Assembly (NCBI GenBank): GCA_028532985.1
Contig: JANCIK010000011.1
Location: forward strand, 434,001-498,000
Length of the DNA: 64,000 nt
Reading direction: 5' to 3'
Source: Stropharia rugosoannulata
Lineage: Eukaryota > Basidiomycota > Agaricomycetes > Agaricales > Strophariaceae
Shown here piece by piece: positions 19,925 to 30,130 of this stretch. The first letter of the stretch is position 1, and each line of letters starts with the position of its first letter. Both the position numbers and the translations under genes were made by a program. The notes beneath the pieces were generated by a model. That model had not been told where the DNA came from and searched no databases. It saw only the letters and a program-made list of their open reading frames with translations.

Positions 19925-22891
19925 CTATGCATCAAGGTTGTCGGAATCATACTTCACTTTTCGGGCCTTCTTACCGCCATGCTCACTGCCTTCTTCCATT
20001 CTTTCACGTCGCCTTTTCTCCTTCTTCAACGCCTTCTTGCGAGCCCTGTCTTTCTCATCATAGTCCTGCAGCTTAGCTTTCTTGTTTTGTGAGTTGATAT
20101 AGTCACGGAAGTTCTTGATGGACATGCGAGCAAACTTGGTCTTTTGAGGACCCTCGGGGTCTTCGATCCAAGTGCGCACATCTGGACAATTAATGAGTTT
20201 GCTCGGATCAAATAGTGCGGCATCGTTAGATGCAAGAGTGGGCAATATATTGAATGCTTGCTGAACATGAGCTCTCGTAAACTCCTGCCCAGAAAAGCTG
20301 TCGTGACCTAATAGAAAGCGTATATAAGTATAATAAAAAAGTATGTCATGTCATACGTACCTGATGGAACCCGATATCCGCCTTTTGACCGGCCCCAGTT
20401 CATAGAAATAAGCTTTTTATAACCGGCTTCAAGTGCAAGGTAACGATCGAGTTGGAGTCCAACATTGTCAGCACGAGCAGGACGAGGTTGTACATCCAAC
20501 AGCTTTTGTAAGAATAAAATAAACTCCCCATTATTATCAATAAATGCGGAGCGTTTGCGAGGACTTTTGAGGTCCTGCCGACTCTCTCGTCGAAGTTTGG
20601 CCATTTCCAATGGTTTCAGTGGTGATACACTCTGTAACTAATTAGTCAGATAAATGTAGATAGACGAGATAAATATGCAAGAAACAGACCGGATTAGAGA
20701 GAAATTTTGTACCCGGCGTAGCTGTGCTCTAACGGTGGCTACTTGGTTATTGTAATCGAACCTAATAGATAGAATCACGCACCTTTGTAGGCAGATCTTT
20801 CTCATCAATGAATAAGTCGCAAATCAATACTCCGCTTGTATCAGCCCGGAGCATATAGTTATTGACTAAGTCTATATTGAGACTACGCGGCTTCGAATCA
20901 CTAGAAAAAGACCCTATACTTCCGAGACGGATAAGGCTATCAGGTACGATGTGAGGGGCTGGGGCTGGCCCCTCGTGAAAACAAGAATAACCATAAGGTT
21001 TACAACATAGATACACAAGAAGCGACATATCCGCCATAACGATCGGAAACTACTATCGGAAACTGAAAGAACAAGAAGATGCACGAAATATGAAGACTGA
21101 GATATGAAGATGCAAGTTTATTCGAAGATATGAAATATGTACATGATGAAACAAGAAGACAAGCACAAGGAAGACTCAAGATGTTATTACAACTCAATGG
21201 CAGATCAAGAAAGACAACAGCATCAGAGCAATATTGGACTTCTGATGCCGACAACATCAGATCAATATTAACAATCTGACGTAACTATGGACCCACAAGG
21301 AAGTCAATCACATGGAAATACTCATACATACGACCTGGGACAAAAATGGTGACGGATTCCGACGATATGCAAGGGTTTCCGACGACATGCAGGCGTGTGG
21401 TAGCAGAAAGCAGAAGAATCTCGACACAAACACAAGGGACATAGGTGTGGAGAGAGGGTTGGAGGAGATGTATGTTTAGGGGTGAACATGGAGATGATCC
21501 GGCCACAGGAAGATTTCTTGTGCTTGGGCTTAGTTTCCGATGATAAGGAAATTTGTGGCCAAGATATGAAGCATGCTGTAGTGCAGCATGGTTTCCGACG
21601 AGATAAAGACAGCACAGGCGGTCGGATCTTCGTGGATGTATATGGAACGATCTGGGCATGGCAACCAGACGGGTATTTAAGGAGTAGAATATCTCTGTAC
21701 TTCCCCAGCTTCCTTCAGGGTTAAATTCTACCTACACACATCATACCAGTTCGCATCGGAAACTGTTGTTCAAACCTCGTACACTGGAAGCTCCTTGTTA
21801 TAAAACAAGTAAAACCTTTTCAACGTGCTATCGTTGTACACACGTTGCCTTCGCACATTGTGAACTATAGAGACAGGCTTTTCAGACCAGTCCAACCCAA
21901 CTTCGCACCTCACAACGACAATACCAGGATGTAGGACTCCTGTATCCGGCGCTAAAGTTATATAAATGCTTAGCATATATCAAACTATCATAACATTTGA
22001 TGTACCTTTCTTTGGTGACATTTGCTCTATTGCACAGGGCAACAGTTGCAATAAGCGAGCTTGAATTAAGGTTCTCCCATTCTCTTCAGTACGAAAAATC
22101 ATAGTATCATCTGCTTCAATAAGAACCTCTTCAGAAACTTGTCCGAGGCTGGGATTTTTTGGTTGAAAGTTAACAACAACTGAAACAGACGGTTATAAGC
22201 AAATAGGATTAAAGCAGTACATTAAATACCAAGCTGAGATCCACCACTCATTTTTCCTGAACCTGGTTTGCGGACTGGGGTGACAGGTGGTTCAACTTCG
22301 GATGGAGGTATTTCTTCCTCGAGCATGTCATCGTCAGGTACAATCATGACTGAACTATCATCGCTTTGATCAGTAGTAACTATAAGATGCAAATGTCAGA
22401 AAGTAAATACTAATATAAATCGTAAAATGTTTACCTGAAACCACAGACTTCGCATCAGGAGCTGGCAGTGCTATTCCGTTGAGTTTGACATGTTGAGGAG
22501 GAGGGTCGCTTGTATACTTCATTTCTTTCAGGATTTTGAATGCTCTGACCTGAACGGTTGTGGATAAAGGAAGGGCATATATGAAACTGAATGCATACCC
22601 TGTAGCCGGCTCCGATGCATTCCCTTCCTGTCCAAGATCCTCAGCCGCTTTATCCGTGCTTTTCTTGCCATTTTGCTGTTTAAGCATGGACTTCGACCGG
22701 TAGATATAGAGTCCCTGAAAGCAAGGGACTTCTGCAAGTTCAGGATGCTTATCGAGGTACACTCAGAGTGTTTTGACTAGAGCAATGACAGTGGATGGAA
22801 TGGGATCGAGCTTGAGCGCCTCTGCAAGCTCAACAAGTCTGTGCTTCTTCCACCGGTTGTCAACTGGGCCTACAAAGTTTTCCGATGTCAT
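19925..22891 (-). pseudogene. Companion gene of the KDZ element (SAP-like N-terminus, basic C-terminus)
   Basis: Several exons read on the minus strand. It starts MTSENFVGPVDNRWKKH at 22891; the WKKHRLVELAEALKL helix and the LDKHPELAE segment resemble a SAP-type DNA-binding fold. A TGA at 22763-22765 interrupts the frame between them. Later parts: an acidic exon (VMIVPDDDMLEEEIPPSE), VVVNFQPKNPSL, GVLHPGIVVVRCEVGLDWSE, SRQDLKSPRKRSAF, WGRSKGGYRVPSGHDSF. The last exon ends with a strongly basic coil (KKALKKEKRRRERMEE, GGKKARKVKYDSD), a likely nuclear signal. A 0.7-kb block at 21040-21765 falls in its middle. No family is identified; a DNA-binding helper is an inference from its place in the element. 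Exon borders are partly uncertain. Confidence 0.5.
21040..21765. other. Insertion-like block with repeated TCGGAAAC motif
   Basis: Between recognisable exons of the companion gene lies about 0.7 kb without coding signal. TCGGAAAC or its complement occurs at both ends and at least three times inside. It may be an LTR-like insertion or a long intron. No clear target duplication was found. Confidence 0.35.
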
Positions 22892-23162
22892 ATTGGTCGT
22901 TGTAGATGGTAGACAAGTAGCTCACAGTAAAATTGACGAGAGTAAACAGGGCATAAACACTGACGGGATAGAGAAAATGCGATGCGACGATGGGCACTTA
23001 CTGACGTTTGCCGAAGGCCAATGGATATCAGTGGTCATTGTGCTGACCTAAGACCGGCATACACCGAATATCATTGGATAACAGTACTAAACAATGCCCA
23101 ACAATTTCCAGTAATGTCCACTGGTGTCCAACGATTAACTTTAATGTATAGGGCATATAACT

Positions 23163-23300
23163 CAAAACAACTCACAAATGTGAGCCGGAACGAACTAAAA
23201 GTGAGAAGAAAATGCGAGAGTGTAAGCTGCTACGACAGCTTCGAACCACTCTCAGACGCTGGATGCAGCAAGGACGCAACGGAGACGCTAAAACAAAGGT
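23163..23300 (+). repeat. LTR relic, family 2-like, right part
   Basis: Begins with the duplicated CAAAACAAC and continues as the relic at 24044 does (AGCCGGAAC, GTGTAAGCTGCTACGACAGC). It completes the left part at 15665-15774. Confidence 0.65.
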
Positions 23301-24043
23301 TAACAAATGTGGGGGATGTATTCTTTTTTTTGTGTCTCTACTTATTACACTCTTTAAATACTGTATGTACCCTGTACTCCTACTGTAGTAGTTCCTAAAC
23401 GTTCCTATACTTATTGTTCCTGTAAATGCATGGCATGGAAAGCTACGGCTCTGCCCAGCACGTGTTTTCCTTGAGGCAGGCACTTAATGGGCGCTTAATC
23501 CGCAACATGCTGAAATGGCTGTTTCTGAGCACAGTGCGGCACCGTGCTCATCACCGCACATTTCTTTCTGCCTTTCTGCCCTATCCCGCACTCTCAACAG
23601 TTCTCCTGCTCTCATCTACCTCCCAGCCAGTGGTCAGTCACTGGTTACTGTCCAGATGCTTAGAGTGCTCAACATCTGCTTCATATAATGCAATCAGCCT
23701 GTTGGGACATCATTATTTAGACTTGGAATGTTGCTTTTTCAAAGACAAGCACAAAATGGGCCTTGACTGAGAGGTCTCATACATATGGTGAGTGGTTCCT
23801 GTCCAAATTGGCCATTACAAAATGCTCGTTTGTCAATCACCAGGCTACCAGACATGTCTGAGCTTATTTTCAGGTAGTGCAGCAACTCCATCCCTGTGAC
23901 TTGTGAGTGCCTGTTTAGCAGAAACACTCATATATCTGCTGATTTGATATAGTTGCCATATGATGCTGCGTACAGGCATGCGAGGTGTGTGCAACAAGGG
24001 AGACAAACATGGTGAGGTCCATTTTATTACTAACATGGAACAC
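23301..24043. other. No gene seen
   Basis: Pyrimidine tract near 23325, otherwise unremarkable sequence. Short open frames look like chance. Confidence 0.4.
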
Positions 24044-24260
24044 TGATATGCTCGTGCGTGCTATGGGTGCAGAATCCACACCACACACACACACACTCAA
24101 TGCGCAGAATGCAAGGGTGCTCCACACAGCTTCTAGCCGAACCCCAAAACAACTCACAATTGCAAGCCGGAACAAGCTAAAAGCAAGATGAAAACGCGAG
24201 AGTGTAAGCTGCTACGACAGCTTTGAACCACTCTTGGATGCTGGATGCAGCAAGGACACA
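24044..24260 (+). repeat. LTR relic, family 2-like, second copy
   Basis: Starts TGATATGCTCGTGCG and matches the joined relic 15665-15774 plus 23163-23285. It stops exactly where the inverted-repeat element at 24261 begins. Left flank is ACAC. Confidence 0.7.
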
Positions 24261-25296
24261 ACATCAGGAAAACCACTTTTTGGAAAAGAGACTTTTTGAG
24301 ACATCTATGTGTCTCGTGGGAAATTTAGTTTCTTTTTGAGACATCAATATGTCTTTTGGTGAATTTTTTGTCTTTTTTATACTTTTAAAGGTCTCCTAGA
24401 GACTTTAGGGAAATATGTAATTCTTCCAATGTCTTTTTAGGTCTTTTTATGTCTTTTAAAGTCTTTCAAATTTTCTAAGTATTTAAATGTATTGATGTAA
24501 TTGTATAAATCTTTTTATGTCTCTGAAAGATATTAAAAATGTCTCATAAAGTGTATTAAAAAGCTACAAAAAGATTCAAAAAGACATTTAAAGACATTAA
24601 AACCTGGGACAAAATTGACTTATAAATAGATATTGTCAACTATTACTTGTAATCTACATTGTAGATCTTATATAAAATATATCTGAACATGACTAAATTC
24701 AATGACTTGTGATGTAATAAATTAATGTAGTCTAGAGTTTTACCATCATATTTGACCTGCAGTGGGTCTATATACACAGGCACATGGTGTAGGGGGAAGT
24801 ATGCTGGTTTTAAGTCATGCATGAAGCTGTTGGTTCAATTCCTGGCAAATGCAAATTATTTCCACAAGATAAGTTCCCCTTCCCATTGTACCCAAGTTAA
24901 TGTGATGGTTTATTTGCCATTGTATGTCTATGTAATGTGCTGACTAATATACTTACTTCATGACAAATCTTAAGTACATTCAAATATACCTACTTACAAA
25001 TACAATCTAATCTATGTAGTAGTGATTTGGGTAAGATGAGGTCATGTTTTTAATGTTTTTATAAAGCAAAAATGTAACATTAAAAGACATTTAGAGACAC
25101 CCAGAGACATTATGGACACATAAAAAGACATTAAAGAGACTCCTAGAGACATAAAAAAGTCTTTAAAAGTTTGATACCTGGAGACTTTGCTTTAAAAGTC
25201 TCCTAGAGACCCAGGTCTCCTGGGGTCTTTTTAAGTCTTTTTGAGTCTTTTTAAAAAATTAAAAGACTTTTTTCAAAAAAGTGTTTTTCCTGATGT
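24261..25296. mobile_element. Non-autonomous inverted-repeat element, ~1.04 kb, AT-rich
   Basis: The ends are inverted: ACATCAGGAAAACCACTTTT on the left, and the right end's complement begins ACATCAGGAAAAACACTTTT. The halves carry many GAGACATT / GTCTTTTTA words in opposite orientation. No transposase. A tRNA-like stretch with a B-box-like GGTTCAATTCC lies near 24780-24850. No target duplication: left and right flanks belong to different LTR relics. Confidence 0.6.
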
Positions 25297-26015
25297 ATGG
25301 AAATCAAGCAATTGTCTACCCACTAGATCTGTGTGTTGGGCTCTGTCCCAGACCGTCAGCGGGCTGTGTTTAGCTTTTGTTAGGGTCTTTACTGTGAAGT
25401 GTATTGTGAATTATCGAAGTTTTGGATAGCTTCAGGCCACCAGGTCATTTGGAGAGCTCAGTGGGGAGTCAGTGTAACTGTGTATGAAAACTTGCGCTGT
25501 AGTGTTTTGTGAATTGAGACTGCACCACTGGGTGAATGAGGTTCTGGATAGCCTCAGCGGAATAGGACTTTGGACAGTCCCAGTGGAACGACTTTGGATA
25601 GTCAGCGGAGCAAGACACAATTGGAAATACCAGCTTGTGTGAGCATCTGCATCGGTCACCGGACCCCAAACCCACTCAGCAGAATAAGCCCCACAGAGCC
25701 ACCATCAAAACTATACATTACTATTGATACCCTGCGCTCAGCGGAGGTCGCCCAGACATTAATCTGAGACTTCTAGAATTAAACCCCTCCTTAAAAACGA
25801 ACTTGCAGGCACTGTACAGCAGACATCTGGACTGAACTTACAAGACTCTTAAACATCACAGTCCGCTCAGCGGAGAGGACCAGGAGAAGCATAGACATCT
25901 ATAATCCGCTTAGCTGAAGAGCGTCGCTCGATCTAAGGGATAGGATCTTGCTCCGCTGGGGTTGTGTGTGTTGTGTTTCTTGTGATTTGAGTCCAGCCCC
26001 ACAGCAGACCTCTCA
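25297..26015 (+). repeat. LTR, family 1, copy C, 5'-truncated
   Basis: Matches copy D from about 32938 to its end, ending ACCTCTCA. The first ~700 bp are missing, and the cut coincides with the right end of the inverted-repeat element. Right flank is GCGG. Confidence 0.8.
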
Positions 26016-26286
26016 GCGGTGCTGAAGTGCTGAAGATTGAATATTGAACACTTAGTCACTGACCTTTCTTTCTTTTTTGAAGGAGCTTTTAAATGTACAT
26101 TCAGCAGTACTCAGAAACTGACTGAATCGTATCAACCTACTATTTGTACAAGCTCTTTTTCCCAAGACAGCTTCAAGTCCCTTTGCACAACATCTTCTTG
26201 TAGCTGCATGCATCACTCTTCTAAACTTTCGTTTATACATGTCTAATAAAATTTAGTGGGTAAATATGTAATACAGACTCTTCTGG

Positions 26287-27122
26287 TCAAGCACGCACTA
26301 AGTTATCATTTCTCTCACTGAGCATTGCTATCTTTGAATTGGTGCTTTGAGGTTGCACGATAAAACCCTCTATCTCAAAATGCAATTCAGTGGTCTGATC
26401 AGGAAGTGTCAGATGGACTTGTTGAATTGTGGTTGGATTATATCTATCCTCCTGTTCTCGAAAGCCTAATGCCCCTGTTTCTCTCAGATAGCCACGCAAT
26501 TGAGCGCACTCAGCATTTAGCGAGTCTCTTTCTTGAGCTGACTCCAAAACCTGCGAAACCAAATTAGGAATGTTCATAATAATAGAGTTTATAGGTTACT
26601 ACCTGAGCAGTAAGAATCACATCTGCAGAATCGATTTGCAGTGGTGGAATGTCCGTAGTTGAGTTACTGTCAGCGACGTCTTCTTGATTATAAGAACCAC
26701 TGGACCGCCGATACTTTAAATACATGAGATATTGAATATAAAACATATGCAGAATACTCTTACATGGTATGTTTGGACTTACACGTACTAAGTGGTAAGT
26801 CTACGTGGAGGGAAGCATTAGTCAAGTCTAACGTCCAGCTTCCCTTTGTGTACATACCGGTATCCCTGCTTTCTGGCATAACATCTTTACTTGAGCATGT
26901 TGAGGCAGGATACATAGCAAGAAATATATCAATTTCGAGTAGAGGATGAAGGTAAACTTGCAATGAGCATTGAACGTTGAACTCAAGTGGTGAGCCGGAC
27001 TCAGATACAACGCGCATTTTATAGGCTATCACGGTAAATAACTTCCCTTTGATACTGTCGTTCATAAGTGTCGTTTCTCTTCTATTCCCTTTCCTTGTAT
27101 AATTTTCCCCATCTAAGTACAA
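26287..27122 (-). CDS. Hypothetical gene with C-terminal coiled coil (start uncertain)
   Basis: Minus-strand coding is suggested by three pieces: 27122-26760 (LYLDGENYTRKGNRRETTL, then LFTVIAYKMRVVSESGSPLE), a Ser/Asp-rich piece near 26720-26620 (SYNQEDVADSNSTTDIPP), and 26577-26287. The last reads VLESAQERDSLNAECAQLRG, a heptad-like coil, and ends DNLVRA. Between the last two a phase-0 GT-AG intron fits. The junction of the first two does not close cleanly. The 5' end was not found; an ATG near 27270 (MSALESGW) may be an upstream exon. Family unknown; pseudogene possible. Confidence 0.4.
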
Positions 27123-27129
27123 TGTAAAC

Positions 27130-27755
27130 CGGTTGCCGTTTGGAGTCTGGTAACATACATATAACTGGTGGTAATTATAGCATCATATTCAGAGCTTTAT
27201 TCGCGGAGGCTAAACTGCTGCTGGAATGCTTGGCACTCCACGCCGGCCATCCAGACTCCAGAGCCGACATTCTGCGTTATCAACATCAACCTAGGCACCC
27301 TGTCATTTTCGCATTGTAAGATTGATTATGTGTTTGTGTAAGAGCGAGCAACGACTGGTGGGGTCGTCTTGAGGGCAGTTCAAGGCAGAGAAATAAGAGA
27401 ATAAATGATCAACTAATGTAGAGTGAATTTGACGAGGTAAGGCTCTATAAACTGATTGCAACTGAGCTGTGGATGGTAAAACGAAGGTGGGTCGTAAATT
27501 AACTGCCTAGCTACATGTACACAGCGTCCTTTTATACTGTAAAAGTATGTATATATAAATAAAATATATAACTTCTCCTAACTCCTGAAGGCCAACCGAG
27601 TTCTCTCCAGAATATTCTTGCTATTATGCCCGAAACCTAAAGATATTCCGTGGACCTATACCAAATGGATCTTTTCTGCGCGCATGCAAATAGCACACCT
27701 TACAGCATCATGTCACCTTTGGTATTACGGCCTGTCAGAATGCAGCCGATCTCAT
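27130..27755. other. No gene seen beyond a possible upstream exon
   Basis: 27130-27280 may hold the first exon of the preceding minus-strand gene. The rest is AT-rich (27535-27580) without a supported gene. Confidence 0.35.
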
Positions 27756-27804
27756 ACGTCTTCGCATCCAATTGTCTCCTCGAGACAATTGGATGCGAAG
27801 ACGT
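27756..27804. repeat. Perfect 23-bp inverted repeat with 3-base loop
   Basis: Left arm 27756-27778 begins ACGTCTTCGCATCC; the right arm 27782-27804 is its exact complement; the loop is CTC. Two weaker stem-loops follow (GTGTGC-ATC-GCACAC near 27845, and GTTTTGCCG...CGGCAAAAC near 27870-27901). Confidence 0.8.
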
Positions 27805-28319
27805 AGACTCTCCTCCCCAACTCTATGTTTATATTTTTCGTCTGTGTGCATCGCACACTCACCTTCAAGTTTTGCCGGGACAGTGTGTGCTCGGCAAAAC
27901 CATTTGCCATATCCTACATGCAGTGTCCTGCCAATGCCGCTGTTTCTGCCATAAAGTAAACACGGAACACTCAGTGGGTGGTTGAACATTTTAGTCCCTG
28001 ACCCACCACACTCCCAAACTGGCGGTTTCCGGGTCTACAAGCACACATCCATGGCGATGACAACACATTTGGTCGCTCTCTGCACGGCTTTACGGCAGAC
28101 CTATTTGCTTACACTTAAAACCTTTCTTGAGGCAAGGCACAGTGCCATGCAGGCGATCACATCATGCTTACTGAGAGCATTATAGATATGTCTTCACTTT
28201 CTGGCGCCACGCCTTCAGTGATCCGTCGCAAAACGGTCAGACGTGAGCAGTTAAAACACTTTTCTCCAAATGGTCAGCTGCCGGATTAAATTAAACTGCC
28301 TCTGGGGTTTCATGACTTG

Positions 28320-28327
28320 TATAAATA
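28320..28327 (+). promoter_or_regulatory. TATA box of the HMG-box gene
   Basis: TATAAATA, about 55 bp upstream of the ATG at 28381. Confidence 0.6.
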
Positions 28328-28380
28328 GGGCCAACTGTACCTTTGGCTACTTTCAATCTTTGATACAGATTTTTCTGGCA

Positions 28381-30130
28381 ATGCCCATTAACGAAAATCA
28401 GCGCTTGATAAAGGAATGCTCACCGGGTGAGTAGATACCTGGAACCACTCTCAGGCTCTGCTAATTCATAAATATAACTTTACCTTAGATAAAACACTTT
28501 CTTGGCAAGGGCCGTCTAGCAGGAATAACAAACACCGAAATATTGCTCCTCGACGTCCTCCTAGCGCTTTTATGCTATTTCGGGAGGCTTTTCAGAACAA
28601 ATACTTCTCCTCCACAGATATCTATGGCTGTCCATGTGAGGAAATATTCCGCGAGACCATTTTGAGAAATCTTGTGCCCACGGAAAAACTCGCCATGTGC
28701 GCAAGAGTTATAACACACTGCGCGGAAAAGTTAAAGCATGCGCGAAAGTTTTCGAGCTTGCGCAGAAAAACATAGCATGCGCGAAAAATAGTTCAAGGTC
28801 AAATATGACCTGCGCGGATTTTCTAAAGACATTTCTGTGTGCGCAGAAATACTTGTACGGTGCGCGGAAAAGTTCGCAAAGTTGCGCGAAAGTTTTGAGA
28901 ATTAAGGTTTACTAGTGTGCCGTGCTGCCGTGCTTAGATAATTGATGTGAACGGCAGAACGCCGGCATGCTGAATGAGAGAATTCACACGGGTTTCCTTC
29001 CATGAACTTCCGCCTGCACTTCCTTCACTATGCATGAAAATCAGCTGTATTGTGTCATTTATACAATTTAAAACACCAATAATGACTTTCGACAGGTATT
29101 TTGTTCTGAGATGTTGTGTTCTTGCCCAATAATACTTAGATATGGGGTGGTTACGTCGGAATTTAGGCATTCAAACAATACCCAGGTCTTATCAGTTCTA
29201 CCCAAGCATTAAAATGTATTCCCAACTATATCATTGACTTCCTTAACTATTTTGTGCATTTTGAGAGTGTTCTACTTCAGTAGTAGGCCAGACAGCAGGC
29301 GATATTTCATGGAAGGAAAACCGTGTGAATTCTCTCATTCAGCATGCTGGCGTTCTGCCGTTCACATCAATTATCTAAGCACGGCAGCACGGCACACTAG
29401 TAAACCTTAATTCTCAAAACTTTCGCGCAACTTTGCGAACTTTTCCGCGCACCGTACAAGTATTTCTGCGCACACAGAAATGTCTTTAGAAAATCCGCGC
29501 AGGTCATATTTGACCTTGAACTATTTTTCGCGCATGCTATGTTTTTCTGCGCAAGCTCGAAAACTTTCGCGCATGCTTTAACTTTTCCGCGCAGTGTGTT
29601 ATAACTCTTGCGCACATGGCGAGTTTTTCCGTGGGCACAAGATTTCTCAAAATGGTCTCGCGGAATATTTCCTCACATGGACAGCCATAGATATTGACAT
29701 AAGCAGCACTACACTTTCGCAGGAAGTTAGTGTGTCAGCTTGGATAAACCTCACAGAATCAGAACGCGAACAATGGCACAGCAAGGCGAAGCAGATTAGG
29801 AGCAACATCAGGGATGTCGAGAAGGCAACTCGGAGGCAACTTAGGAGCAACATCAACGCCGGCGTTGCAAGTATGCAGTTCATCCCAAACAACTCTGTTC
29901 AGTGGGTCGAGGGGGCATTCCATGATCTTGGGTCTCTGGTAAGTTGCATGCCGCAACTATGTACATCTGAGTTGGACCAATTAATTAACCTGGCATTATG
30001 AATGATATGTTCGTGCTAACATTAGAATAATGTGTCCGCATTCCCGAGTGCATTCTCTCATTCACTTCCCATTGTCTTTGAGATTGACACGACAATGCCG
30101 ATGGCTTCCGGAGTCGCCTTTATGCACTAG
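28381..30130 (+). pseudogene. HMG-box transcription-factor gene disrupted by a foldback element
   Basis: Exon 1 28381-28426, intron to 28498 (GTGAGT), exon 2 from 28499 to 29938 with the insertion, intron to 30025, exon 3 30026-30130. The product starts MPINENQRLIKECSPG. The HMG box begins RRPPSAFMLFREAFQNKYF and, after the insert, continues with SVSAWINLTESEREQWHSKAK, matching the conserved Pro, Phe-Phe, Trp and Trp positions of MAT/HMG-type boxes. Excising 28621-29691 with one TA rejoins ACA-GAT-ATT in frame. So the host gene was intact when hit. The family binds DNA in the minor groove and in fungi often acts in mating or development; its target here is unknown. Confidence 0.8.
28621..29691. 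mobile_element. Foldback element with 397-bp inverted arms
   Basis: Arms 28621-29017 and 29295-29691 are near-perfect inverted copies around a 277-bp unique centre. Ends are TCTATGGCTGTCC and its complement, flanked by TA on both sides, as for Tc1/mariner-type insertions. No transposase. Each arm carries nine TGCGC boxes about 20 bp apart, giving identical 72-codon open frames in the two arms that are probably not genes. Confidence 0.85.

Larger units (their letters stand above)
15775..23162 (-). mobile_element. KDZ-type DNA transposon (nested insertions inside)
   Basis: The ends are imperfect inverted repeats: AGTAATATGCTGTATAC on the left, and on the right the reverse complement AGTTATATGCCCTATAC. 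The 9-mer CAAAACAAC flanks both sides (15766-15774 and 23163-23171), a target duplication. Joining across it restores the family 2-like LTR seen whole at 24044. Subterminal regions on both sides share CAGTGGACATT. Both genes inside are on the minus strand: a KDZ transposase (16220-19822) and a companion gene (19925-22891). A solo LTR (18040-19432) is nested within. KDZ elements are known to be abundant in Agaricomycetes. Confidence 0.8.

Noticed and set aside
28697..29615. Two identical 72-codon frames on opposite strands as a gene pair
   Set aside because: They are mirror copies in the inverted arms of a foldback element; the frame follows from the TGCGC box repeats and has no gene signals.
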